From an uncultured Solirubrobacterales bacterium (lineage in GTDB: Bacteria > Actinomycetota > Thermoleophilia > Solirubrobacterales > Thermoleophilaceae), in assembly GCA_902806245.1 (NCBI GenBank), contig CADCVU010000204.1:1-44190 (forward strand): a DNA stretch of 44,190 nt, given 5' to 3'. The translations under genes were made by a program, and so were the position numbers. Under the pieces are notes generated by a model, which did not search any database, had not been told where the DNA came from, and saw only the letters and a program-made list of their open reading frames with translations. This document shows positions 28,057 through 38,156 of the stretch, one piece after another. The number at the start of each line of letters is the position of its first letter. Position 1 is the first letter of the stretch.

Positions 28057-29001
28057 TCACTTCTCGATCTCTATCGACTGGGCGACCACGGCAGGGCGCT
28101 TGGCGAGATCGCCCAAGATGTCGTCGTCAGGCAGGTCTTGACCGCCCCCGCGCAGCTGATCCGGATCGAGGGGCCGCACGGGACCGAGTACACGGACCTG
28201 TTCGCCTTCGCGCGGACGCCGCTGACCGAAGTCCCCCGTAAGGGCGACGAGCCGACCGTCAAGGATAAGAGCTCCCGAGCGGAGCACGTCAGTGACCTCT
28301 CCGTCGACGGAGACGATCTTCCCGTAGAAGTCCTTTGGTCGCTCGACGACTTCCTCGCTCGTGCGCGCCTCGGCGATGGGTGTGGTGCTCGAGGCGAAGG
28401 CGACGGAGTCGGCGAGGACCGCAGGGTCGCCCTCGCGGGCCGCAAGGTCGTCGCCGATGAAGCTGTCGAACTCACGCCGGAGATCGGCACCGGCTGCAAC
28501 CTCGAAGGCTGAAATATCGAACCTGCGGACGTCCCCTGCAGCAGTGACGGCATCGCCCTCGAGCACCGGGCGGGAGCCTCCTCTTGCGGTCGGGGCTGCA
28601 AGGGGCTCCTTAGTCACCACAAGCAGCGCGGGCCCGAAGAATCCAGGCTCGCCTACCGTAAAGGCACGGGGAGAGAGGATCTCCCGAACTTCGCCTCCTA
28701 TGCCGATGTCCTTGCCGACGAACTCGTCGGGCTTAGTGACGATCCGTTAAAGGTTGGTGTCGAAGATTGGACTCTGCGCGACGGCATTCTGCTCCTCCTC
28801 TCCCTTGAGGACGAGAGCCCCGATGATGAACCCAATAACCGCGCCGATTAACAGAGCCAGGACGAGGGGCAGCGCAAGCCGTGACCATCGACAGCGGTTT
28901 CGGAGGACTTCTGTTGCACTTGACTTGAGGTCATGAGGCTCCTTTTCCTTGCGTCCCGCGTGGCACTTGGAGGGTGAGTCCACCCGGTCGTTACACGGCA
29001 T
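28057..29001 (-). pseudogene. Membrane-anchored hypothetical protein split by an in-frame TAA at 28747-28749
   Basis: Same frame both sides: ...RLALPLVLALLIGAVIGFIIGALVLKGEEEQNAVAQSPIFDTNL*RIVTKPDEFVGKDIGIGGEVREILSPRAFTVGEPGFFGPALLVVTKEPLAAP...; both halves look coding. Confidence 0.55.
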
Positions 29002-29707
29002 AACGCCCTAAAGCCGCGCAGAAATGGGCCCTGCGCTCGGCCGATGGCGGTCGGATGGCTCTCCCCGGCACCTTGTCTCGAGCATTCCCCTTGTCTCTCA
29101 GGCTGCGGTAAAAGTCAGGGAGCAGACTGTCTGACATCTGACATCGCACCGGAGAGCTCAGATGAACGAGCGGGCGTTCTCGGTCGAGCCCACGCGACGG
29201 AAGGGGTCCAGCCGGGCAGCGACCTAGGCACGCGCTAGAGGTCAAGCTCAACGCGCGCCGCCGCCGGTCTCGGGCGACTGCGAGCCCGGGGGTCTCACCC
29301 CCTTGCGATCGCCGCCGGGCGCCGGGCACCTGCTCGACCGCATCGACCAAACGATCGCTAGACAACCCGCGGGCGGGCCCGAGGAAGACGCGGCCTCTCC
29401 GTTCGAACGAGGGGCTCGCCAGCTGGGCGCGCACGGACCGGCTCGATCCGGACGGAGAGAGTTATCGTCTCGCGCGCCGCGATTTCGCGCCCACTCAGCG
29501 CCCGCCCAGACAGCCATGCTCATGCGCCGACTTGCTCCGCTCGCCCTCTCGCTTCTCCTTAGTCGCGTCGCTCGCCGGGGGCTCAACGCCCCGACCCTTG
29601 AAGGAGGCGCCTGCCCATCGGCGACGGCCGAGCCAAGCTCGGCGGACGCGCGAGATCCGGCGATGCGACTCCCGGCTAAGACCAAGTCTCGGCAGAGCGG
29701 TGCGTGA

Positions 29708-30170
29708 GTGACTCCGAACCGACGCGCCGTCGCCTCGTTCGGCCACTATGGCGAAGCCGAACGTGCGGTCGACTACCTCTCCGATAAGGGCTTCCCCGTC
29801 GAGCAGACGGCGATCGCAGCGCAGGGACTGCGCTTCGTCGAGCAGGTGACCGGTCGCCGGACCTCCATCCGAGCAGCCGCCGAAGGAGCAGGCCACGGCG
29901 TGGTCGTCGGCGGCCTGACTGGCCTCTTTCTCGGTCTCTTCGCGACCGCGAGCGGGGGCCTCGTCCTTCTCGGTTACGGCGTCCTGCTCGGGGTCGTCCT
30001 AGGCGCCGTATCGGGCTTCGCGTTCCACGCCGCTTCGCGAGGCCGGCGCGACTTCTCCTCGGCCGGACGGATGGAGGCCGACCACTGACCTCTTGGTCGA
30101 CGAGCCGGTGGCAGACGAGGCAGTTCGACTGCTGAGGGAGATCCCACCGCTCGCGGCTGATCGACGAGGC
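29708..30170 (+). pseudogene. General stress protein 17M-like/glycine-zipper membrane protein, frameshifted near 30085
   Basis: MTPNRRAVASFGHYGEAERAVDYLSDKGFPVEQTAIAAQGLRFVEQVTGRRTSIRAAAEGAGHGVVVGGLTGLFLGLF...GRMEADH* then, in another frame, DLLVDEPVADEAVRLLREIP. Confidence 0.6.
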
Positions 30171-30454
30171 TCGACCGCTGCTCACTCGCCGACGGTGATC
30201 ACGCCGCGTGTGCCGCACTCGATGCAAGACGCACGGTCCAGGACGCCGGCCTCTCGGTCACACCCGAGCCCGCCCTTCCCGTCAAGTGCAGGGTCGATGA
30301 ACGGAGCGAGCGGGGACCGGCCCTCCAGGGAGCGAGATCGTGGTCAGAATCTCGTGCCCGAAGCAGTGAAGACCCGCGCGTTTATGAGCCAAGGGCGTGG
30401 CCGAGACGAACGCGCGCGGTTGGCCGTATCCCTACTGGGGACAAGCCTCACACG

Positions 30455-30850
30455 GTGCCGAGCCTGACTAGGTGGCGAGCGCAGGTACTCGACTTCTTCA
30501 GGACCGGCTTCTAATCCTTGCCGGCGCTGGCGAGCGTGCTCGCCGTAGTCGCGGGCGTCGGGCTTCCACAGCTCGAAGCTGATATTCGGTCGACGTTCCC
30601 CTGAGACCGCCGGACGTGGAGCGAGAGCGCGGGACATCGCGAGCGCGGTCGGCCAGATCGCGGCCCCTGTCGGAGGGCCACGTTCTCCCTGACCCTGGTC
30701 GTCGTGGCTGCGCAGCTCTACTCACCGCGCGTCCTACGCGTCTTTCGCGGCAAGCGGCTGTACCAGGCGACGCTCGCCGGCTTCCTCGCCACCCTCATCT
30801 TTGCGCTGCTGGTGCTGGTCGCGATGCGGTCGGTGCCGGCGACAGAGGGC
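30455..30850 (+). pseudogene. DUF2254 membrane protein remnant
   Basis: VPSLTRWRAQVLDFFRTGF*SLPALASVLAVVAGVGLPQLEADIRSTFP*, then ATFSLTLVVVAAQLYSPRVLRVFRGKRLYQATLAGFLATLIFALLVLVAMRSVPA (30677 onward). Confidence 0.6.
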
Positions 30851-30936
30851 AGCCCGCGCCGAGCTCGGCCGGGTCTTCGGTTTCGTAGCCGGCTCGTCGA
30901 ACTGAGGCAAGGCGGAGAAGTTCGTGAACCGCTGTC

Positions 30937-30942
30937 TAGCCT
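30937..30942 (+). promoter_or_regulatory. Candidate -10 element TAGCCT, 6 nt before the ATG at 30949
   Basis: TAGCCT-N6-ATG. Confidence 0.4.
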
Positions 30943-30948
30943 GAGCTG

Positions 30949-32120
30949 ATGAGGGATCGCACTGGCCCGCCCCCTGAGACGGGCACCGGCGACCTGACCC
31001 CGAGGGCGCTGCGCAAGGCCGCCGCGTACTCCTGGCAACTGCTGCTAGTCGCCGCAGCGCTCGCGGTAGTGATCTTCGCGGTGACCCGGCTTGGCCTCGT
31101 CGTGCTTCCCGTCCTCGGGGCGCTGTTCGTCACGGCGGTACTCGACTCGCCGGCCGGCTGGCTGGGCCGCCGAGGCCTGCCGTCGTGGGCGGCGACCGTG
31201 CTCACCCTGCTCGGCGCGCTGGCGCTGAGCGCGGGAGTCGGGGGTTGATCCTGCCTTCGGTGATCGAGCAGTTCGGCAGTCTCGACTTCAACGTGCAGCA
31301 GGGCCTCGAGCGCGTCGAGCGCTATCTCGGCGGCGTGCTGCCCGTCTCGCAGGCGGCCTTGCGCTCGACCCTCGGCGACGCATTGAACACGCTCCAGGCG
31401 CAGCTTCGAGGGCTCACCGGAGGCTTCTTCGGGATCGCCCGGATCGTCGTCGACCTGCTGATCGGCGCATTCCTCGCTCTGTTCACGGTGTTCTTCTTCC
31501 TCAAGGACGGGCGTGGCTTGTACCGAGGCTTCTGCCAGCTGTTCCCCGACCGGCGCCAGGACGACGTCCGCGAGATCGGCCACCGCTGCTGGCGGGTGCT
31601 TCAGCACTACATCCGCGGCCTCGCGTTTGTCGCCCTCGTGGACTCGGTACTCATTGCGGCCGCGCTGCTGCTGATCGGGGTGCCCCTCGTGCTGCCCCTG
31701 GCGGTGATCACCTTCAGCGCCGCCTTTGTCCCCTACGTGGGCGCCATCGTCGCCGGGCTGCTTGCCGCGCTCGTGGCCCTCGTGTCCGGAGGGTTCGCCG
31801 ACGCGCTGCTGGTCATCGGCGCGATCGTCCTCATCCAGCAGATCGAGGGCAACCTGCTCTACCCGCTGATCGTCGGGCGCCAGGTGCGCCTGCACCCGCT
31901 GGCCACCCTGCTGGCCGTGACCGCCGGCGGGCTCTTGGCCGGGCTGCTCGGGGCGGTGTTGGCGGTCCCGCTCACGGCGGTCGTGGTCACCGTCATCACC
32001 TATCTGCGTTCCCCAGACTCCCGGCCGAGAGGGGACGGCGCCTCGACGCAGCGGGTAGGTCCCGCTGTACCGGTGCCGGCAGGGCAGGGCTCCGAGGCTT
32101 CGACCGCGCCCTCGAACTAA
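30949..32120 (+). pseudogene. AI-2E family transporter (PerM-like), one-base frameshift near 31236
   Basis: Frame 1 ...VLTLLGALALSAGVGG* then next frame GLILPSVIEQFGSLDFNVQQGLERVERYLGG...FFFLKDGRGLYRGFCQLFP...ITFSAAFVPYVGAIVAGLLAALVAL...QIEGNLLYPLIVGRQVRLHPLATLLAVTAGG. Confidence 0.8.
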
Positions 32121-33411
32121 CCCGGAACTTCCTCGACCGCCTCGGCGTCAATCCGGCGAACGAACGGGATGCTGAGGAGGATGGCCGCCGAGACCACCCA
32201 AACACGGCCGAGTAGCCCTGAGTGGCTTCGAGCACGGGCTGGCTGAGCTCAATGGCCACGCCGGCGAGCACCGGACCCAGGACGACGCCGGCGCCGCGGC
32301 TGAACTCGTACAGTCCGGCGGCGGCGCCGTGGTTCTGCGCGGGCATGAGGCCCATCATGAGCGAGTACGGCAACGCCAGCAGGATGCCGGCGGCAAAGGC
32401 GACGACGAAAACGGCGGGGAGCAGCCACAACGAGCTCGTGAAGAGGAACAGCAGCGACCCGAGCCCGTAGAACCACAGCGTGGTACGCACCACCCGCAGA
32501 TGCCCGAAGCGATCGGCGAGTTTGCCGCCCGTCACCGCGGCCGCCAGCACCGCCACCGCGACGAAGGCGAGGACCGCGGAGGCGACCGCCGGCGATCGCC
32601 CCAGACCGACGGTGATGTAGAGGACGGCAAAGGTCTTCAGCGCGGCGATCGTCGACTCCCATAGGGCGTTGGCGATGATCAACCAACGCAGTACCGGCCG
32701 CCCGCGTACCAGCTCCCGCAGCCGCTCGAACGTCTGTCGCAAGCCCTGCTCGCGCTGAGCGTCCTCCTCGTCGTCCACCGAGGGCTCCTCGACGGAGAGG
32801 AACAACACGAGCGTCACAGCGGAGAGCACGACCGCCGCGATCAGGAAGGGCAGCGGCTGCCAGAGGCCGAGCAAGATGCCACCACCCACCAGCGACAGGC
32901 CGAGGCCCGCCTCTCGCCACGTCGCCTGAAAGCTCTGCGAGCGACCGCGCAACTCGTCGCTGACGAGGTCCGGATACAGGGCGCGGTACGGAGCGTAATA
33001 GCTGAAATAGCCGATGTAGAAGCAGAGCAGTAGGACCCCGATGGCCAGCAAAGATCCGAACACCGGCATGAGGATCAGGGCGACGACCGCGATCGGTGTG
33101 GCCGCCAGCACGAACGGCATCCGTCGCCCGAGACGCGTGTCCACTCGGTCCGACCACGACCCGATGAGGATCGGCAGCGAGATCGCGAGCAGACCCTCCA
33201 TCCCTATCAGTGCGCCGATCACTGTCGGGCCCGCCAGCTCGGAGAGCAGGACCGGCAGGTACGTCGTGACGGTAGTCGCGGCGAGCGCCAGTCCGAAGGT
33301 CGGTAGCCCCAGTAGGGCGAGCGATCGCCGCTGCGCTCGCGTGAGCCGGCCATCGTCGCGCACTGCCTGCCCGCCTTCGGCTCCTTGGCCGGCTCCGGGT
33401 GTTCCCGACAC
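32117..33411 (-). pseudogene. MFS transporter (SLC45/GPH-like), one-base frameshift near 32203
   Basis: ...LPTFGLALAATTVTTYLPVLLSELAG...SWSDRVDTRLGRRMPFVLAATP...; after GYSAVFG the other frame reads VVSAAILLSIPFVRRIDAEAVEEVPG*, giving a clean end at 32117. Confidence 0.75.
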
Positions 33412-33439
33412 GGCCTTCAGAGGTAGCCGTGTGTCGCGC

Positions 33440-33886
33440 TCAGCGCTTAGCCGCCGCGATCCGCTCGAGCGCGATGTAGGGCGCTCCCTGTGTACGTCGC
33501 GCGCGTACGACCTCAGGTGGTCGGCGAGCTGTTGCGGCGGGGCCTCGGGCCGGGCTCAGCATTGCCACCTCGTCGGCGAGCTCGGTGGCCTGGTCACCCT
33601 CGAGGCGCTCCACCGAACCGCTAACCACAACTTCCTGCCCGGGGCGACGGATGCCGCGCACGACCACGGGGTCCGCGAAAACGAAAATCGAGCGCTCGCC
33701 GCCGGCGAGCACGAACTGCGTCCGCCCCACGGGGAAGGCTCGTCCTCGCACGAAGGTCCCCTCCAGCTGTGCCGGTCGCGCGAGGACCTGTGGAACGGTA
33801 AGGGTGGGACGGGCCTTCGGTTCCCCGCCACAGCCGACCACGGCGAGTAGAGCGACCAGGGTGGTGCGAGTGACGACGCGACGCAT
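33440..33886 (-). CDS. Putative lipoprotein
   Basis: MRRVVTRTTLVALLAVVGCGGEPKARPTLTVPQVLARPAQLEGTFVRGRAFPVGRTQFVLAGGERSIFVFADPVVVRGIRRPGQEVVVSGSVERLEG; lipobox and possible OB-fold. Confidence 0.6.
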   Translation of the reverse strand: MRRVVTRTTLVALLAVVGCGGEPKARPTLTVPQVLARPAQLEGTFVRGRAFPVGRTQFVLAGGERSIFVFADPVVVRGIRRPGQEVVVSGSVERLEGDQATELADEVAMLSPARGPAATARRPPEVVRARRTQGAPYIALERIAAAKR

Positions 33887-34540
33887 GCGGAGGGGTCCGT
33901 ACCCGTTGGCGTTGAACGAAACACACGCGCTCATGGGGGCGTTTCTGCCCGAGTGCCGCTGGACCCGGGTGAGAACGCGTCTGCGCCAGCAGCGCGACAT
34001 TTTTGTTGCCGTCTGTCCCGTTGTTGCCTCCACACCACTTCGACCACACCCCCGAGGTGCCGTTAGCGGAAGCTGCGCGACGGGCGTCGAAGCCTCTCCT
34101 CGGGCCCAATCGCCTTGATCTGAGCCACCGCCGCAGTCGGCGATTGCGTGGCGACGGACGACCTCCCTGAGTTCGCAGACCTGCCGACGCTGAGACTCCC
34201 TATAGGAAGCGGCCGGCTCTCAGCGTGTCGCGGCTTAGCCCCATACGCCTCGGTCCTCAAGGACCGGCTCGCGCTGGAGGCGCGCTCCCTCGATTGTGGC
34301 TGGCTGTCAGCGCGGAGACCCGAGTGGAGCGGCGGCGCCGTTGGGGGCGTGTCACCCGGAGGGAGTGGTGATCGGCCGTCCAGGTGGGGATGCCGGCGAG
34401 CGACGACACTCCAGGGCCGTTCCCGATTCTCGCCGAACCGTTGATGGAGCACGGACGAGCCGCGACTCGTTCGCGGCACTGAGGAACCTCGGATCGAGTC
34501 GAAGATCAGGTCGACTCCCGCTCTTTACGGGCGGCGCCGG

Positions 34541-34942
34541 TTGATCACTTGGACGCTCGTCCCGGTCGGCCTCGCCGCGAGCGTCACCGGCGTCGTCTTC
34601 GACCTGTACGACAGCCTCGGGTGGTTCGATGAGGTCGTGCACGCCTTCAACTTCTTCTCGGCGACATTGCTCATAGGGCTCTTTGCCTACGGGAAGGTGC
34701 TGACCGGAGGCGAGAAGCATCGCGCGCTCCTATTCGCGGTCCTGCTTGGCTTCGGCCTCGGGCTCGGAGCGGTCTGGGAGACAGTCGAGTGGGCCTACGA
34801 CCACATCAGGCAGCCCAACTTGATCCTCGGCAAGACTGACACGATCATCGATCTGCTCGTGGACGGAGCGGGAGCCGCATTGGCGGGGACTGGCCGTTCT
34901 GGTGAGACCTCCTGCCATACATTCCACGAGAAGACGTTGTAG
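34541..34942 (+). CDS. DUF2238/YjdF-like membrane protein, C-terminus possibly frameshifted near 34895
   Basis: LYDSLGWFDEVVHAFNFFSATLLIGLFAYG...GLGLGAVWETVEWAYDHIRQPNLILGKTDTIIDLLVDGAGAALAG; then an alternate frame GLAVLVR. Confidence 0.55.
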   Translation: MITWTLVPVGLAASVTGVVFDLYDSLGWFDEVVHAFNFFSATLLIGLFAYGKVLTGGEKHRALLFAVLLGFGLGLGAVWETVEWAYDHIRQPNLILGKTDTIIDLLVDGAGAALAGTGRSGETSCHTFHEKTL

Positions 34943-35000
34943 ACCGACCCGAGGAGCTCTGAGGAGGACCACCGCCCTCCATCCCCGCGTGGAGGCGCGC

Positions 35001-35723
35001 CTACGCCCCCTCAGCAGCGGCGTTGGCCCGCAGGTCATGCGGTTTGCCGTGAAGTAGCCACACCCCTCGCCGCGGGACGCTTATCAATCCACGGTCCTCG
35101 AGATGGCCAACCGCCGTGGTCACCGAAGGTCGTCGAGCCGCGACTACGCCAGCGAGCACCTCATGCGTCACCGGTAGGTCGAGTCGCACCCCATGGAGGC
35201 CCACGCGACCCCAGCGCTCGGCAAGGTGCCAAAAAAGGATCAAAAGTCGCTCGTCCACCCGCGTGAATTGCGTCAGGGTTAGATGGCCGGCGAGGTAGCG
35301 AGCCCGCATCATGGCTCGCTCGACGATCACCGCCATAACTTCCGGCCAGCGACAGATCTGGTCAGCGGTCTCCCCATCGAGAACTGCTACTTCCACCCTC
35401 TCGAGGACCTCGAACCACGCCTCGAACGGCGCCACGGCGTGCTCTCCGTCATCTAGGTCAGGCCTGAGGAGGTCGCCCTCACCAAGCAACTCGGTACACG
35501 AGCGGTCTGCGAGAGCGACACGGCGAGTAATCAGTCCGCGGAGTATCAAGAGGCCGATGAACTTTTGGCTGCCGAATTGCTCGGCGCCTGGACTCCAGGA
35601 ACCTCGTTCTACGATCCGAAGGGGTGCGATGAGCGACCGCCTCGCCTCGCTGGCGGCAACCTCGTCGAGGCCTTCGACGAGGTCGGGATCCGCCTCCGCC
35701 AGGCGAACTCTGCCGGGAGCCAC
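35001..35723 (-). CDS. Crp/Fnr family transcriptional regulator
   Basis: 240 aa; N-terminal cNMP-binding-like half and a Crp HTH: TRVDERLLILFWHLAERWG...LPVTHEVLAGVVAARRPSVTTAVGHLEDRGLISVPRRGVWLLHG. Confidence 0.8.
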   Translation of the reverse strand: MAPGRVRLAEADPDLVEGLDEVAASEARRSLIAPLRIVERGSWSPGAEQFGSQKFIGLLILRGLITRRVALADRSCTELLGEGDLLRPDLDDGEHAVAPFEAWFEVLERVEVAVLDGETADQICRWPEVMAVIVERAMMRARYLAGHLTLTQFTRVDERLLILFWHLAERWGRVGLHGVRLDLPVTHEVLAGVVAARRPSVTTAVGHLEDRGLISVPRRGVWLLHGKPHDLRANAAAEGA

Positions 35724-35972
35724 TAGCCCACCTTAGACCTACGGGTGGAGGAAGTGGAATTCCCGGGAGGTCGCCGCCTGCCCTGAGCAGCCCCCGCGCT
35801 CGATCGCCTTCGACTCATCCCGCCTCGAGGATCTGCGACTTGCCCTATCTCTCTGCCGTAGGACGGCTGACCCGAGGCGGTGCAACGGCGGACGACGCGT
35901 GGTCTAACTGGGAGCTCCCGATAGGACCGGACGCGCGGTCGACTGGGTTGCCCATCGCTCGTTACCCGGTCT

Positions 35973-36245
35973 TCAGTCCTCCCCCCGTCGATACGGGCAC
36001 GATACCTTCAGGACGATCTCGGTGCCTTGAGGAACCCGTCCCTGTGCGCTCTGGTCAGTCACCTCGCACTTGGTCGGAGAGGGCGGTTTGGGGTCCAGCG
36101 TCGCGGATAAGCCGACCTTCGCGATTACGCGCTGGGCATCAAGCGCTCTGATTCCCCTGACATCTGGCACCTTCGTTCCGTCGTCGCCCCCGCACCCGGC
36201 GAGTGCCAGGGCGAGCACGGTAATGGTTCGTAGTTGCCATCTCAT
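35973..36245 (-). CDS. Single-PASTA-domain lipoprotein
   Basis: MRWQLRTITVLALALAGCGGDDGTKVPDVRGIRALDAQRVIAKVGLSATLDPKPPSPTKCEVTDQSAQGRVPQGTEIVLKVSCPYRRGED. Confidence 0.7.
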   Translation of the reverse strand: MRWQLRTITVLALALAGCGGDDGTKVPDVRGIRALDAQRVIAKVGLSATLDPKPPSPTKCEVTDQSAQGRVPQGTEIVLKVSCPYRRGED

Positions 36246-36301
36246 TCCGGTCGTCCTTTCGGTCAAGAGAGCAGACGCTTGTCGTGACACCTCATGCTCA
36301 T

Positions 36302-36601
36302 CTACCTCGCTGAGGCAGTCGTCACCCCGTCGACTCGGCGCAGCAGCAGAGCAACGGCCTGCCCGATGAGGAGCCACACCATCGCCGCCAGGCCCCAGTT
36401 GGTCACCACGTAGCGGTTCACGCTTCGACTGGGGAAGAGCCCGTCGAACGGTCCCGCCAAGAACCGTCCAGCGTCGAAGGCGAAGCCGACCGGGAAGGGG
36501 TCGAGGCTCGGGGCGGCGACCACCAGCGCGATGCAGACAACCATGAGCCCGAAGACGACCAGGGAGATGACCGAGATTACCTTCGCCGCGGTACGGAGCA
36601 T
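36302..36601 (-). CDS. Small integral membrane protein
   Basis: MLRTAAKVISVISLVVFGLMVVCIALVVAAPSLDPFPVGFAFDAGRFLAGPFDGLFPSRSVNRYVVTNWGLAAMVWLLIGQAVALLLRR. Confidence 0.6.
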   Translation of the reverse strand: MLRTAAKVISVISLVVFGLMVVCIALVVAAPSLDPFPVGFAFDAGRFLAGPFDGLFPSRSVNRYVVTNWGLAAMVWLLIGQAVALLLRRVDGVTTASAR

Positions 36602-36636
36602 GCTTTCTCCCTCATGGTCGCGGGCGCGGCGGCGGT

Positions 36637-37020
36637 TCAGCCATCTTTAACGGTGATGTGCCCTCGCATCCCGCGCTCGGCGTGATTCTCCAGGGGGCAG
36701 TACCACTTGTACCTGCCTGGTTCGCTGAGCGCAACTCGCAGCGTGGCTCCCGAACCTGGCTTGATCGTGTCGGTCTTCGCCTCGCCCTCCGGTCCGTCGA
36801 CCGCGAGAACATGCGGAGAGCGCCCGTCATTGCTGATACGGAGGAAGACCTCGCCGGGCTTGTCGACCGTCGGACTCGACGGCGAGATGTCGAAGTCCGT
36901 AAGTCGGACGCTCAGAGTCGGGATCTGGGGCGCCGCGGTCTCTTCTCGATTTGCACAGCCCGCGAGCGAGGCGACGATCACAAGCGCCGCTATAGCGGTT
37001 CCGAGGCGACCGGCCATCAT
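36637..37020 (-). CDS. Cupredoxin (plastocyanin-like) lipoprotein
   Basis: AALVIVASLAGCANREE...RLTDFDISPSSPTVDKPGEVFLRISNDGRSPHVLAVDGPEGEAKTDTIKPGSGATLRVALSEPGRYKWYCPLENHAERGMRGHITV; type-1 Cu ligands H, C, H, M. Confidence 0.85.
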   Translation of the reverse strand: MMAGRLGTAIAALVIVASLAGCANREETAAPQIPTLSVRLTDFDISPSSPTVDKPGEVFLRISNDGRSPHVLAVDGPEGEAKTDTIKPGSGATLRVALSEPGRYKWYCPLENHAERGMRGHITVKDG

Positions 37021-37453
37021 CTCGCCCCTTTCTTGGTCATCGCGAACACTCTCCCCAACGCGCGGTGGCGACTAACCAGGCTCTCGCTTCCGAGAGGCTT
37101 ACGACTGCTCGCCGACGGTTGCGTTCGAGAAGCACGGCGCGTCGGCATCTCAAGGTCTCGGGTTCCACGAGGCTCGCGGCCCCCTCGCCTCGCAGGGCCT
37201 TCGCCGCCTGCTCAGTAGAGGTCGAAAGCTCTTGCGCGAGCCGGAGGAGGGTTGATTGCACCCCTATGGCCGGCGAGCAAGCCCAGCTCGACGCCGAGGT
37301 CGTCCGCGGCGGCCTCAGGACCGGGGGCGCGCCGAGGATGAGGCGGCCTGAGCGCCCCGACGCCACGGCATGGCGCCGTGAGAGGGTCGAGAATTTCACT
37401 CCTGCGTCTTAGGACCGCAGGGCAGGGTCCTGACCTTCCATTTCGAGCCTTGT

Positions 37454-37785
37454 TTATTTCGTCAACGAAACGACTACCTCGCCTTGCGGCCGGCTGACTT
37501 GCCCCCTTGCCTCCCCGTCCGTCGGGAACTGGATCTTGCCGACCCCAACGCCTCGACAGTCCGAGAAGGTGTCGCCCGGCAGCGACTCGACCACCTTTGA
37601 GCAGCCGAGAGGAACGGGCTTGAGAGCAGCCACCTCGAACTGCGCCTTGTTCGTGAGCGACTTGCATGCTCTGGCTCCGTCGCGATCGGCTAAGCCCCAG
37701 CGACCCTCTCCACGGCGGCCTTCACCTCCGCCTCGGAGCCACAGCCGATTGCCGCCACGGCAAGCGTGAGGAGCAGAGACAACAT
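37454..37785 (-). pseudogene. Small lipoprotein, one-base frameshift near 37692
   Basis: MLSLLLTLAVAAIGCGSEAEVKAAVERVAGA* then the other frame LADRDGARACKSLTNKAQFEVAALKPVPLGCSKVVESLPGDTFSDCRGVGVGKIQFPTDGEARGQVSRPQGEVVVSLTK*. Confidence 0.6.
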
Positions 37786-37991
37786 GGACGCTCGCGACAA
37801 GCGCCGGACTGTAGTCCTGTCGGTCAGTGGAACGTTGTATCGAACGCGCGAGGGGTGAGTGCTGCCTCGACCGGCGCTCCGCCGTGTCTGAGCTGCGACT
37901 ACCTCTGCGTCGAGCCCCACGAGGCGGCGTGAACCCCGACCGGATGGGGCCACCTGCAAGAGCTCGCGGGTGAGCGGCCCTTGAGCCCTAC

Positions 37992-38156
37992 TCATGGAAG
38001 CGGGGTTCGCCGGTTAACGGCGACGCCGATGACGAGGAGCGCGAAGAGGCCCACCGGGGCAAGCACAGCGACGGTCAAAGGCGTGCTCTCCTCGAGGAGG
38101 ACTGCGGTTGCGCCGACGAGCGCTCCGAGGGCGAAAGCCAGGCGGCCAGGTCGCAT
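37992..38156 (-). CDS. 54-aa membrane protein
   Basis: MRPGRLAFALGALVGATAVLLEESTPLTVAVLAPVGLFALLVIGVAVNRRTPLP*; two hydrophobic segments. Below the ORF-track length cutoff. Confidence 0.45.
   Translation of the reverse strand: MRPGRLAFALGALVGATAVLLEESTPLTVAVLAPVGLFALLVIGVAVNRRTPLP

Noticed and set aside
34252-34265. Hairpin GGTCCT-CA-AGGACC
   Set aside because: A short isolated palindrome with no U-tract and a 2-nt loop; not distinguishable from chance in this GC-rich gap.
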